Positions 21,601-26,400 of a stretch of 64,000 nucleotides of DNA are shown here, in pieces (within the stretch, counting starts at the first letter, position 1; the number at the start of each line of letters is the position of its first letter). The stretch comes from Longimicrobium sp. GTDB lineage: Bacteria; Gemmatimonadota; Gemmatimonadetes; Longimicrobiales; Longimicrobiaceae. The stretch spans positions 1 to 64,000 of the forward strand of contig NZ_DATIND010000065.1 in NCBI RefSeq assembly GCF_035474595.1. The letters run 5' to 3'. The notes under the pieces are model-generated. The model searched no databases and was not told the origin of the DNA. It worked only from the letters and a program-made list of their open reading frames with translations. Both the position numbers and the translations under genes were made by a program.

Positions 21601-22854
21601 CGCGGCCGCGTCGTCCAGCCGCGCCGCGTCCGACGTCGCGGTCAGCACCAGCCCGTGCGGCGCGGGGGTGACGGTGACGGCGAGCGCGAAGTTGGTGCGC
21701 TGCCCCACCGCCTCGGTGGTGAAGTAGGGGATGCGCGGGTCCTCGGGGCCCTCGCCGGAAAGCGGGTCGCCGGCGGGGTGGTTCTCCAGCACGAACAGCG
21801 TCTCGAAGAGCGGCGCCCCCGCGGGAAGCTCCGTCCACGCGCGGATGTCGGTGAGCGGCACGTGCTCGTGGCGCGTGGCCTCGCCCGCGCGGTCCTGCAC
21901 CGCCGCCAGCCACGCGTCCACCGGCGCATCGCCATCGACCGGGATGCGCACGGGGAGGGTGTTCAGGAACATCCCCACCATCCCCTCCACCCCCGGCAGC
22001 TCGGGCGGGCGGCCGGAGACGGTGGTGGCGAACACGACGTCGCCGGTGCCCGTGTGGCGCGCCAGGAGCGCGGCCCAGGCGGCGTGCAGCAGCGTGTTCA
22101 GCGTCACCCGCCGCCGCCGCGCCGCCTCGCGCAGCGCCTCGCCCAGCGCGGGGGCGACGACCTGCTGCGCGCGCCCGTACGCCTCGGGCGACATCCCCGC
22201 GCGCTCCGGCGCCGCGTCCAGCGGGACGGGGGTGGGCGCGCGGAAGCCGGCCAGCCGCTGGCGCCAGAACGCCTCGGCCGCGACCGGATCGCGCCTGGCC
22301 AGCCACGCGATGTACTCGCGGAACGGGCGGCGGGCGGGGAGCTCGGGCTCCACGCCGTCGAGGTACGCGGCGTAGGCGGTGAACAGCTCGCCCAGAACGA
22401 TGGAGAGCGACCAGCCGTCGGTGAGCGCGTGGTGCATGGAGACGGCGAGGACGTGCTCGCCCTCCGGCAGCCGCGCCAGCATCACGCGCAGCAGCGGCGG
22501 GCGCCCGAGGGCGAACGGCCGCTCGCCCTCCTCGCGCAGCATTTCCTCCAGCCGCGCCTCGGCGTCGGGCTCCGCGCTCCAGTCGTGGAAGGCGAAGGGG
22601 AGCTCGGCCTTGCGGAGGACGGCCTGCAGCGGCTGGGGGACGTTCTCCCAGACGAAGGCGGTGCGGAGCGCGGCGTGGCGGTCCACCATGAGCTGCCACG
22701 CACGCCGGAACGCGTCGGCGTCCAGCGCGCCGCGCGTGCGGAGCACCAGCCGCTCGGCGTACGCGCCGGCTTCCGGCGCGTCGAGCGTGTGGAAGAGCAT
22801 TCCCTGCTGCAGCGGAGACAGCGGGTAGACGGCCTCGAGGTCCTTGCGGTTCAT
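607..22854 (-). CDS. Six-module NRPS with N-methyltransferase and terminal thioesterase (modules 8-13)
   Basis: This 7415-residue protein probably builds the last six residues and releases the product. Approximate domain order by residue: module 8 C 8-445, A from 475, MT about 985-1330 inserted between A8 and A10 (SAM motif VLEIGVGTG), T near 1495. Module 9 C 1555, A, T near 2577. Module 10 C 2630, A, T near 3722. Module 11 C 3780, A 4310, T near 4873. Module 12 C 4935, A, T near 5960. Module 13 C 6015, A, T near 7085. TE 7130-7415, with Ser7218 in GWSAGG. The C domains keep HHxxxDG. Codes read by eye: module 8 DAWWLGGTFK (Val-like, N-methylated), 10 DFWSVGMVHK (Thr-like), 12 DVWHMSLVDK (Ser). 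Modules 9 and 13 are unassigned and module 11 is Lys2-like. The start at 22854 was chosen because upstream codons are intergenic repeat. Five A domains carry hinge-loop repeat insertions. Confidence 0.95.
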   Translation of the reverse strand: MNRKDLEAVYPLSPLQQGMLFHTLDAPEAGAYAERLVLRTRGALDADAFRRAWQLMVDRHAALRTAFVWENVPQPLQAVLRKAELPFAFHDWSAEPDAEARLEEMLREEGERPFALGRPPLLRVMLARLPEGEHVLAVSMHHALTDGWSLSIVLGELFTAYAAYLDGVEPELPARRPFREYIAWLARRDPVAAEAFWRQRLAGFRAPTPVPLDAAPERAGMSPEAYGRAQQVVAPALGEALREAARRRRVTLNTLLHAAWAALLARHTGTGDVVFATTVSGRPPELPGVEGMVGMFLNTLPVRIPVDGDAPVDAWLAAVQDRAGEATRHEHVPLTDIRAWTELPAGAPLFETLFVLENHPAGDPLSGEGPEDPRIPYFTTEAVGQRTNFALAVTVTPAPHGLVLTATSDAARLDDAAAARLLAGFESILRQIAAGDARTVGDLDPLTEAERALVLRDLNATETEYPRDLSIHRLFEHVAAARPDAVALRTDAGTVTYGELNARANRLARRLIALGVAPESRVGVAMERSPELIAALLAILKAGGAYVPLDPGYPRARLEMMRRDAGVSVVIAAGDGDRGDWGDARVLSLATARAGIEAEAADDLPVDGDPLSIAYVVYTSGSTGTPKGAAVPHRAVVRLVRGQTYARFAADEVFLQLAPVAFDASTWEIWGALLNGGAVAIHPAGPADPRELGAFVRRHGVTSAWLTAGLFHQVVDAGAEGFAGVRHLLAGGDVLSPAHVRRAMELLPETRIVDGYGPTEATTFTCCHAVSAEDAERGAIPIGAPIANTRVYVVDARLRPVPPGAPGELLIAGDGLARGYLGRPALTAEKFVPDPFGTGGRLYRTGDLVRWTEVRECVSAEVRKCGSENPALPHPTRALADAGHADPVPSPVGSGGGTGEERARERTSDGEEAHGDSSRDEPTLALSHPRTFALQFLGRIDQQVKIRGFRVEPGEVEAVLAHHPAVAGAAVDVRADASGEKRLVAWIVPAAHLESAAYGDPGAAVHQWEGLFDDLYAGSRGTEDGGETFDIVGWNCSYTGQPITAAEMHEWADATVARILALGPRRVLEIGVGTGLLLFRIAPDAESYTGTDVSAQVLETLRGRIARNEEGMHLPPVTLLHREAADFSGLEPRAFDTAILNSVSQYFPGAEYLARVVQGVAEALGDGGSFFIGDVRALPTLPAFRAAVELGRADADEPAHDVLRRARHAADEEEELVVDPDFFAAVAATIGRGARAEARVKRGRHHNELTRHRYDVVLTVARGDAPAAAPSIDWRADGLSLDSLRARLAADAAPLAVLGIPDARVEAELRVLELLQSPQCPGTAGEVCAAVASAPVSAVDPEALWALGDELGMEVEIRPTGREAPGHVDALFRRPDVDAAFPPRALPALALDGLANDPARGTELRTLAPRVREWLQERLPEHLVPSAVVVLDALPLTPNGKVDRRALPDPDPSAPAQDEKDETPLTPTEELLAGIWREVLGAERVGPGDDFFALGGHSLLAMRLVSRARALFEADVPVRAVFEAPTLRALALRIDALRGGAETAPPLVPLEGDGPAPLSFGQERVWLTDRLAAGEMAYAVVSVQEFPEDADAAVLSRALDEVARRHPPLRTVFRTAESGPVQEALPPSSIPLPVQDLREMGEAERDAAVMAAYRDESVTPFDLERGPIVRARLLRVPGEARLVVSIHHIVSDGWSMAVLHREMRALYAAFSRGLPSPLPELPVRYADWAAWQRRWMAEGGMDEQTGFWSRALAGAPPAIDLPADRPRVGSRGFEGADRWFRIPPATARAARALAQREGATLFMVLLASVDVLLARVCGTDDVVVGTPVAGRTRPETEGLIGFFVNMLPLRADLSGQPSFREVVARVRRGALDAYAHQDVPFQMLVDALGVERTLRHSPIFQVSFALQTRGIEDAPALEDDDDPSGFPTDPAPFSTEFELGIDVRETGEALLVRASYSTGRFDDETALRLVQRWERLLAALLADPAAPVHAHDVLDDAERRALLAAPSGEIEGDEDTLATRFLRVAAERADAPAVVYGGETLSYADVADRAGRLAAYLRERGVRPESRVAVVLERGMELPVALLGILGAGGAFVCIDPAYPAERIAWMLEDSGAVAVVTHSRHLPALPATVPVIALDVERDAIASASPAFSGDVDAANAAYVVYTSGSTGQPKGVVVTHRAVLGYARAAVRRHGFRADDRMLQQASPSFDASVLEMFGAWEAGAAVVVAPPGPLAPAELARLVAAGGVTLMAITAAVWHEWVRELEAGGAPVPPALRLVMVGGERMHPAAAAAWLRHSGATLQNLYGVSECTVTSTAHDVRAEDGAAPEVPVGGPIAGTRLYVLDARLRPAPPGTPGELWIAGAGLARGYHGRPALTAERFTPDPLAAEPGARMYRTGDRARWKESAKVRECGSASSAHDGRTSALPHSRTFALEYLGRTDRQLKVRGVRVEPGEIEEALRAHPAVADAAVDVRGTPARVVAWVVPAGDEAPTAAALRGWLAARLPAHLLPAAIAQVPRLPLNASGKVDRAALAEPAGDERTGTAPATPTELVLAEIWGELLGRGAVHADDDFFLAGGHSLLAMTLVTHVRQRLGVQLLLAEVFEHPLLADLAAHVDALPRLADEAAPERLREGDAPLSFAQERLWFIDRMDPGTPVYNLPHPVRLRGALDLDALLGALREMVRRHAVLRTRFAVADGHAVQRVESPDTFQPGVDDLSALAPEEREAELARVNDDWCWAPFDLERGPLFRARVLRLAADDHALLVAMHHAVSDGWSMGVFRHELLALYEAFRRGEPSPLAELPLTYAEFAVWQRSRMAGGELERQLAWWRDALSGAPPVLELPTDRPRAARPSQRGGTVTFAVPARVAGALRALAHGERATLFMVLLAAWDVLMSRWSGQTDLVVGTPVAGRTHRDTEGLIGFFSNILPLRADLSGGPAFRALVGQVRDFAMGAFAHQEASFEKIVEELVPDRVLNHAPLVQVLFQLLNTPEKKSELGDLEIDYIEVETRAARVDMTTGLVEMEDGSLRGAIEYATDLFDPDTVERLAARFVALLRAAAATPDASVAALPLLSAEERGEVLALGAAAASFPVAETLHGRFAARAAEAPDAPALTFEGATISYAELDARANRLANHLRATGVGPESLVGLCVERSLETVIGILAILKAGGGYLPLDPAYPADRLAYMLDDSGAEIVVTTAELAERIPAEGRRLVRLDADAGVIASASPESPEVELSADALAYVIYTSGSTGRPKGVQVTHGNALRLFDATDGWFRFGAGDVWTLFHSYAFDFSVWEIWGALLYGGRVVVVPFYVSRSPEAFLRLLADERVTVLSQTPGAFRQLIRADEEAGTPELALREVVFGGEALDPATLRGWVERRGIDTPRLVNMYGITETTVHVTFRVVTEDDVRTGGVSPIGVQIPDLSVHVLDPRGEPVPLGVPGEMHVGGAGVARGYLGRPSLTAQRFIPDPFSGIPGARLYRSGDRARWTEVGEYESARVREWNGTGAPALERPTLAQPDAGRADSVPPPGSFGGGTGEERARERARGGAESHRDSSRDEATFALTHSRTSVRRTFALQYLGRIDDQVKIRGFRIELGEIESVLRAHPAVREAVVLARGEGDEKRLVAWTVAEGDAPSAAELREHALERLPEYMVPSAFVALDALPLTRNGKVDRRALPDPATDASGDYVPPRTQTEEVLASVWAELLGVERVGADDGFFALGGHSLLATRVVSRVREAFGVELPLRATFEQPTLSALAAEIDRLLRADGGTDAPPIVATARDGDAPLSFAQERMWFVDRLEPGSSIYHMPFTFRVRGALDTDAFRRALDELVARHESLRTSFPLVDGTPVQRVHAPRPADFVVHDLSGPRANEFAATTAQSPFGTAALPSRHESASQWDKKDKIGGDESSPAGDGASRVREGGLRAVVAANSFALAEAVEPGAPGEPVKPGSLASEADADIIARDAAERAFDVENGPLFRAVLVRTAEDEHLLVLNLHHLISDGWSYGVLARELAALYGAFRRGEPSPLAPLPIQYADFAAWQRQWLQGEVLDAQLGYWRRKLAGAPPRLELPTDLPRPAVQRHRGRLEQLEIPADAADAIAALTRHEGATLFMTLLAAWSVVLARWAGQDDVVVGTPIAGRNRGETEPLVGLFLNSLALRTDLGGDPTFRELLHRVRETTLEAYAHQDVPFERILEDLHPERSLAHAPVFQVMLNLANFGDAELALPGVDVEPAMGTAEVGSKFDLTLYAAEWNGSLVFSLVYDAELFAAERMREMLAQLGSVLRQAAAAPERPVSALSLLTDEARAALPDPAAPLSAEWRGSVPALFAAHAQATPDALAAADPRERWTYAELDKATSRIARALAESGVAPGDVVAIWGHRSAALVRALVATLKTGAAFLVLDPAYPPARLAAYCRAAAPKAFLRVAAAGPVPDAVADALDDTVRRAITLGEKAERDGLFGVPAEAPQVEIGPDSLAYLSFTSGTTGEPKAVMGRHGSLTHFTPWLAETFGLGAADRFSMLSGLAHDPLHRDVFTPLQLGASVVAPVPESVGEPGYLAAWMREAGITIAHLTPAMGQLLGSADAAEPISTLRRAFFVGDVLTRTDVARLHALAPGLEVINYYGSTETQRAVSFFPVPRPASLLPKETVPAGIGLPDVQLVVRNPAGALAGVGEVGEIWMRSPHIALGYLGDEEMTGDRFAANPWTGDAADRMYRTGDLGRYRADGVVEIAGRADRQVKVRGFRIEPGEIEAVLRAHPAVADAAVLARGEGDARRLVAWIVSRDKTDNGLDTSVLRAYLAASVPEWMVPAAFVFIPALPLTPNGKLDRAALPDPELAAETYVAPRTETERALAAIWAELLDAEQVGAEDNFFHLGGHSLLATRLAARVRAAFEVDLPLRALFEHPTVAALAADIDARKPKREEAHSRTHALPHSRTSGEAEKIYPVTFAQQRLWLLDQLEPGNPAYNLAGGVRLRGALDVPALERAVGEVVRRHETLRTRIDTHGDEPVQVVSPPADLHLPIVDLPGADDAALAELLGEEGARPMDLARGPLFRAWLVRAGAEDHTLMWQVHHAVSDGWSTGVLVGEMAALYEAFAAGKPSPLPPLPTQYGEHAARERERLSGDALDREVGWWKRTLGGAPALLELPTDRPRPPVQSYRGGSIQFSLPAGMAARIDSVARREAVTPFMIVLAAFDAVLARWSGQTDVVVGTPIAGRATVEVEPLVGFFANTLALRADLSGDPAFRELLGRTREAAFGAFEHPALPFERLVEELAPERSLGHGPVFQVMLAWQNLPGGGGSGFGGLDVSMVMREMQAAKFDLSLALFPHGEGVEGMAEFATDLFDVETVERLVRQLGTLLDAALARPETRLSALPLLRPEERASLLRLSAGPAVDRAPGLTLHGMFEAQATRTPDAVAVTFEGDSLTYAEMDGRANQLAHLLRARGIGVETPVAVVMERSLEMVVALYGVLKAGAFYIPVEPEHPAERVAWMLEDSAARLVLTQRRWTANLPASAATVALDDAGVLDAFPSSPVDVDADPGALAYVIYTSGSTGKPKGAGNAHRGVVNRVLWMQETFGLDERDVVLQKTPFGFDVSVWEFFWPLMAGARLAVAAPGAHREPRLLSDAIRREGVTTLHFVPSMLQLWVDDASAASCTTLRRVMSSGEALPADLRDRFFARLPGVELHNLYGPTEAAVDVTWHPCAPGEGGSVPIGRPIANTRIHVLDAAGNLAPVGVPGELCIAGVQVARGYRGRPSLTAERFVPDPFSRTPGARMYRTGDRARWRSAEVRECGSALDPRESRRTHALTHSRTAVLEYLGRLDFQVKLRGLRIEPGEIEAALTTEPAVREAVVAVRPGPTGDPRLVAWVVAAEGRRIDAEALRDALGRRLPQHMVPAAFVEMPALPLTASGKVDRKALPDPDAEAARFVAPRTQVEEVLAGIWSEVLHRDRIGAGDDFFALGGHSLLATLVVSRVRDRLRVELPLRAIFESPRLAAMATAVESRMRDGDAPDVPPVEHGEGNDFPLSFAQERMWFLDRLEPGATTYNMSVAMRLRGALDADALARALAEVVRRHEPLRTVFAERDGHPVQHVLDADFHLPSEDLSGEDDIAAALDRRVAEFTGQPFDLARETLFRALLLRLGDGDHALLTLTHHAASDGWSQGIFFREMAAVYRAFAQGRPSPLAELPVRYADHAVWQRRWLAGEVLERQVAWWRERLTGAPALLQLPADHPRPALQSYRGAQHVFALTPETADAVHALARAEGATPFMVLLAAYQAVLARWSGQDDVVVGTPVAGRTRRETEGLMGLFVNTLALRGDLGGDPAFRELLGRVRETTLGAYAHQELPFERLVEELHPERSLGHAPVFQAMFVLQNAPTGHAELHGLEVSSIPREAGAAHVDLTLMLEAATGGGLYGTLDYATDLFRAETAERFAAHFATLLAAALRDPSAPVSALPLLGDGEREEMLRLAAGPATPFDATRTVAHRFAERARETPEAVAIDLQGRTLTYAVLDRLTSRAARLLRARGIGPETSVAMVMERSLESVLAFVATLKAGAFLVPIDPEFPAERIAWMLEDSGARLILTQERWMDRLPSGIDALALDTPGALEDFDSTAMEMEIAPESLAYVIYTSGSTGKPKGVAVPHAALSCYADSAGAQFAVTTADRVLHRTPSAFDPAVSEIWLALAAGAALVVAPPGAHADPAALAREIAERGATVIDVVPTLLAALLDEPAMAGCGALRLVFCGGEALPPALARRAAEILPHARLVNAYGPTETTITATAQFVDTAADVIPIGPPAPNVRAYVLDPRGAPSPLGVPGELAVGGAQVARGYWRRPALTAERFVPDPFAPTPGARMYRTGDRVRWCESAKVRKCESNSSRGEAFVSPTLDRPTLTPPDAGRADPVPLPGSFGRGTGEERARERAHEASEASRSESRDESTFALEFLGRMDFQLKLRGQRVEPGEVESALLSESSVREAVVATRPGPGGDPRLVAWVVAAEGAEISGDALRDALARRLPRHMVPSAVVTMDALPLAPGGKVDRAALPDPAASADGDGFVEPFSPTEIEMADLWSEVLGVPRVGAEDDFFALGGHSLLAVRLMARIRERFGRELPLAELFRSPTLAALAAAVDAAGDGGPSPTLVALHARGTRPPFFMVHPAGGTVFRYADLARALGPDQPLYGIQARGFSDDLPPIDDMDEMVDHYAAAIRAAFPSGPYLVGGWSAGGPIAFALAARLREMGEDAPLVVILDAMAPGYIDEPAVFDEVVLYHRMACDLVGVDPAAAAGLMDELRPLPPEEREAAVARWLARTDASVPASMARQIGRTVRVWAALERALDGWRPPFYEGDVLVVESEQGSPTLPRPAEGLGPGWAPYVGGRLEVRTVPGIHATFVLDPEVQAVAREIREALDAVASPALTAGD
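612..632 (-). terminator. GC hairpin at the 3' end of the NRPS operon (weak terminator candidate)
   Basis: The arms CCCCCGCC and GGCGGGGG form an 8-bp stem that overlaps the last codons of the NRPS gene, just before its TGA (607-609). No T-run follows on the minus strand, so intrinsic termination is uncertain. Confidence 0.3.
2047..2277 (-). repeat. Hinge-loop insertion, module 13 A domain (77 aa, long class)
   Basis: These 231 in-frame bases sit between YRTGDRVRW (A7) and LEFLGRMD (A8), replacing the usual short PDG loop. The two ends carry AGTGCGNN and CGCACTNN octamers in inverted orientation. The middle holds a near-perfect palindrome (2129-2160). The encoded peptide is Arg/Glu/Ser-rich and unlike any catalytic motif. 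Confidence 0.9.
5425..5511 (-). repeat. Hinge-loop insertion, module 12 A domain (29 aa, short class)
   Basis: These 87 in-frame bases lie between YRTGDRARW and VLEYLGRLD. The + strand shows AGTGCGTG octamers at 5428-5458 and CGCACTTC/CGCACTCC octamers at 5479-5509, in inverted orientation around a short GGATCC-containing centre. Confidence 0.9.
8053..8090 (-). repeat. AGTGCGNN octamer array in the T-C linker of modules 11/12
   Basis: Nearly five tandem units (AGTGCGGG, AGTGCGGA, AGTGCGTG, AGTGCGTG, AGTGCG) encode the Ser/His/Arg/Thr-rich linker between the module 11 carrier domain and the module 12 condensation domain. Only one arm is present, so no large hairpin forms here. It is the only octamer array found away from the A7-A8 loop. 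Confidence 0.8.
11057..11253 (-). mobile_element. MITE-like element with 19-bp terminal inverted repeats, in frame in module 11 C domain
   Basis: The perfect 19-bp ends AGGGCGAATGAATTCGCGG (11057-11075) and its complement (11235-11253) bound a 197-bp element. Further internal complementarity includes AAGTCC and GGACTT. It encodes about 66 extra residues between the DLSG strand and the AAERAFDVENGP segment of the condensation domain, upstream of HHLISDG. No stop codon results. A related copy lies at 50287-50470 outside genes. It is too short to encode a transposase, so any movement would have been in trans. Confidence 0.8.
12133..12396 (-). repeat. Hinge-loop insertion, module 10 A domain (88 aa, long class)
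   Basis: These 264 in-frame bases lie between YRSGDRARW and LQYLGRIDD. They are the longest of the set. Octamers are present at both ends, and the 32-base palindromic core lies at 12254-12285. Confidence 0.9.
15559..15648 (-). repeat. Hinge-loop insertion, module 9 A domain (30 aa, short class)
   Basis: These 90 in-frame bases lie between YRTGDRARW and LEYLGRTD. They consist almost entirely of AGTGCGNN octamers and their inverted partners around a short centre, so the strand can fold into one long hairpin. Confidence 0.9.
20056..20301 (-). repeat. Hinge-loop insertion, module 8 A domain (82 aa, long class)
   Basis: These 246 in-frame bases lie between YRTGDLVRW and LQFLGRID. The diverged palindromic core is at 20162-20193. 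The same A domain also carries the methyltransferase between A8 and A10, so it is interrupted twice. Confidence 0.9.
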
Positions 22855-23417
22855 CCGGCGATTTCTGTCGCGATCGTGTCCGCGGCGCGCGGGACTTCCG
22901 CGCGGCCGCTCCGTATGTGTGGCTCTCGTCCAACGTGGCCGCTCGTGACGGCACGTGAAGGACGGGGTGATGCGAACTCGGGCGAAACTCTCACGGTGCG
23001 CGGCCCTCTCCCGATTCGGTGCCGATGCAAACCCAGCCCGAACTTCCACCGTGCGCGGAGGCGGAACTCCATGTGGGCTCCGGTGCCGCGGCCCTCTCCC
23101 CCCGCCCCCTCCCCCAAAACTGCCCGGGGGGGAGACCTCAGCGCGGGGATTGGCGGCGGTGCGCGCCCGCGGTGCCGCGCCCTCTCCGGCCGGCTCAGGC
23201 CGTCCACCTCTCCCGTACCGGGAGAGGTAGCTGGATGACATCCGCGCTGGGCGGCTGCATCCTGCCCGCCCAGCGATCCTTCACTCCGCGCTACCAAGCT
23301 TTTCAGTGCCTCTGCGATGCTGGGGTGGGCCCCGCATCACACCACCGTCCGACGCGTGCGCTACGCGGCCTAAGCCGCGGGGGGAGGGCCCCGCGGGCGC
23401 GCACCGTGGCTCGTTAC
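22855..23417 (-). repeat. Intergenic repeat block R1 between two NRPS genes
   Basis: This 563-bp spacer contains no gene. It holds a CCCCCAAAACTGCCCGGGGG-type core near 23110-23134, the palindrome ACCTCTCCCG-TAC-CGGGAGAGGT at 23204-23226, and the downstream CATCC(T)GCCCGCC segment. Blocks near 27000-27360 and 31910-32265 have the same order of motifs. R1 is the most diverged of the three. No T-run terminator is visible. Confidence 0.75.
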
Positions 23418-26400
23418 TCAATCCCTCCCGAGCTGCCCCAGCACCGCGTCGAGCAGCCCGTCGTCGATGCCGTCCAGCCCGTCGCCGAAGAAGGCATCGT
23501 CATCGCCCGCTTCCGCTTCCGTCGCGGGCGATGCCGCCTCCGAGGCCGCGGTTTCGGCGGCGTCGCGGGCGGCGGCGGCTTGCTCGGCTACCGTGTGGAA
23601 GCGGAACATCTGCCAGGGCTGGAGCGCGACCCCGGCCTCGGCGGCGCGGGCGATGGTCTGGATCACCAGGATCGAATCGCCGCCCAGCTCGAAGAAGTTG
23701 TCGTGCACGCCCACGCGGTCGCGCCCCAGCACCCGCGCCCACGCCTGCGCGATCGCCGTCTCCACTTCGTCGCGCGGGGCCACGTACTCCACCGCGTCGC
23801 CCACCTCGGCCTCGGGGGCGGCCAGGGCGCGGCGGTCCAGCTTGTCGGTGGCGGTGCGGGGGAGCGCGTCCATCACCACCACCGCCGACGGGACCATGTA
23901 GTCGGGAAGGCGCTCGCGCAGCGCGGCGCGAACCGCATCGCCCGTCACCCCGTCGCCCGCCGCGTAGGCCACCAGGCGGCGCACGCCGGGGGTGTCCTCG
24001 CGCAGCACCACGGCGGCCTCGCGCACGCCGGGAACGCCCGCGACCGCCGCCTCCACCTCGCCCAGCTCGATGCGGAAGCCGCGGATCTTCACCTGGCGGT
24101 CGAGGCGGCCCTGGAACTCCAGAACCGCAGTGCGTGAGTGCGGAAGTGCGGAAGTGCGGGAGTGCGTGAGTGCGTCAGTGCGCTCGCTCTCGCGCGGATC
24201 CAGCGCACTTCCGCACTCCCGCACTTCCGCACTTTCCTTCCACCTCGCCCGGTCGCCCGTGCGGTACAGGCGCGCGCCGGGGAAGCCGCCGAACGGGTCG
24301 GGGACGAAGCGCTCGGCCGTCATCGCCGGGAGGCCCAGGTAGCCGCGCGCCACGCCGGGGCCGCCGATCAGCAGCTCGCCGGGGACGCCGGGCGGCTGCA
24401 GCCCCCCGGTCTCGTCGCAGACGTACAGCCGCATCTCGGCCAGCGGCCGGCCGATCGGGTGCCCCTCCACGTCGCCGTCGACGGCGTGCGCGGAGGCGAG
24501 GATCGTCCCCTCCGTCGGGCCGTAGAGGACGTGCGCCTCCGCGGCGGGGAAGGCGGCGCGCATCTCGGCCAGGAGCGCGGGCGGCACCGAATCTCCCCCC
24601 GTGAACACGTGGCGGAGGCGCGTCATCCGCGGCGCGGCGCGCTCCGCCTGCGCGATCTCGCGCATCAGCGCGGGAACGGCGTGCAGGAGCGTGGCGTCGG
24701 CGGCTTCCTCCGCCAGCGCGGCCACGTCCAGCAGCCGCTCGCGCGGGACCACCCGCGTGGCGCCGCCGGAGACGAGCGGAAGCAGCGCCTCGAAGAGCCA
24801 GATGTCGAAGGCGTACGAGGCCAGCGGCGGCATCACGTCCCCCGGCCCGGCGCCGAACGCATCGCGCGTGGCGGCAAGGAGATTGGCCAGCGAGCCGTGC
24901 CGCACCTGCACCCCCTTCGGCCGCCCGGTCGATCCCGAGGTGTAGATGACGTACGCCAGATGGTCGGCGGAGATGGGGATCTCCTCCGCACCCGCCGTCG
25001 CATCTCCATCCCCCAGCTCCTCGATGCGGAGAAGCTCCGCGGCGTGTGCGGGGAGCGCGTCCGCGACGTCGCCCGCGGTGACGACGACGGGGAGCGCGGC
25101 GTTGGCGATGGTCCACGCCAGCCGCTCGGCCGGGTACGCCGGGTCGAGCGGGACGAAGGCGCCGCCGGCCTTCCAGATCCCCATCACCCCGGCGAGCAGA
25201 TCCGGCGAGCGCTCCATGGAGAGGCCGACGCGCGTCTCGGGTCCGACGCCCATCTCCCGCAGCCGCCGGGCGATGCGGTTGGCGCGCGCGTCCAGCTCCG
25301 CGTACGACGTCGTCTCCGCGCCGAAGCGGACGGCGTCCGCGTCCGGCGCCGCGGCGGCCCGCGCCTCGAACTGGCGATGGACGGGCGCGGGCTCGGCGGC
25401 GAGCGACGGGCCGCGGCTCCACTCGCGCAGCGTCTCCTCTTCCTCCCGGTCGAGCAGGGAGATGGCGGAGACGGGGAGATGGGCGTTCGCTGCGGCGCGC
25501 CCGGCCAGCGTCACGAAGTGCCGGCAGAAGCGCTCCACCGTGGCCGCGTCGAACAGGTCCGTCGCGTACTCGACGATGGCGGAGAGCTCGTCGCCCTCCT
25601 CCAGCGTGGTGAGGATGAAGTCCAGCTTGGCGAGGCCCGTGTCGACCAGCGACGCCGCGCGGTAGACGGCCTGCGGGTCCAGCTCCCTGACCGACGCCTG
25701 CGCGTGCTGCGGGACGAAGGTGTGGTGGAAGTACATGAGCTGGAACAGCGGGTTGCGGCTGGGGTCGCGGCGGACCCGCAGGTGCTCCACCACCTTCTCG
25801 AACGGCAGCTCCTGGTGGCGCTCGGCGTCCAGCACCAGCCGCTTGGCGCGCCCCACCGCCTCCGCGAACGGCGGGTCGTCCGAGAGATCGAGCCGCAGCG
25901 CCGCGGAGTTCACGAAGCAGCCCACGACCTGCTCCAGCTCCGGCCGGCTGCGGTTGCCGTACAGCGTGCCGAAGACGACGTCGCCGCTCCCGGTGTAGCG
26001 CGCCACCGTCGCGGAGAAGGCGGCGGAGAGCACCATGTTCACGGTCGCCGCCTCGCGCCGGCAGAGCGCGCGGACGGCGGCGCTGGCTTCAGTGGGGAAG
26101 ACGAAGTGGTGCATGGCGCCGCGGTAGCTGGACTGCGCCGGGCGCGGGCGGTCGCCGGGAAGCTCGGTCTCGGGCGCGCCCTCCAGCAGCCCGCGCCAGA
26201 AGGCCACGTGCGCGTCCAGCGTCTCGCCGCGCAGGTGCTCGCGCTGCCACACGGCGTAGTCGGCGTAGCGCAGCGTCGGCTCGGGGAGCGTCACGGGGCG
26301 GCCGTGCAATTCGGCGGCGTACAGCTCCCACAGCTCGTGCAGGATGAGCGGATACGCCCACCCGTCGGTGACGATGTGCTGCAGGGTGATGACCAGCGCC

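Noticed and set aside
12163-23238. A 3691-residue open frame on the plus strand opposite the largest NRPS gene
   Set aside because: It is an antisense shadow caused by high GC and third-position bias. The translation is low-complexity Arg/Gly/Ala/His with no family motif, whereas the minus strand shows complete NRPS domains.
22855-23241. A longer N-terminus for the six-module NRPS (129 extra residues)
   Set aside because: The extra codons translate intergenic repeat R1 and are Arg/Pro/Gly-rich. The C domain begins directly at MNRKDLEAVYPLSP.
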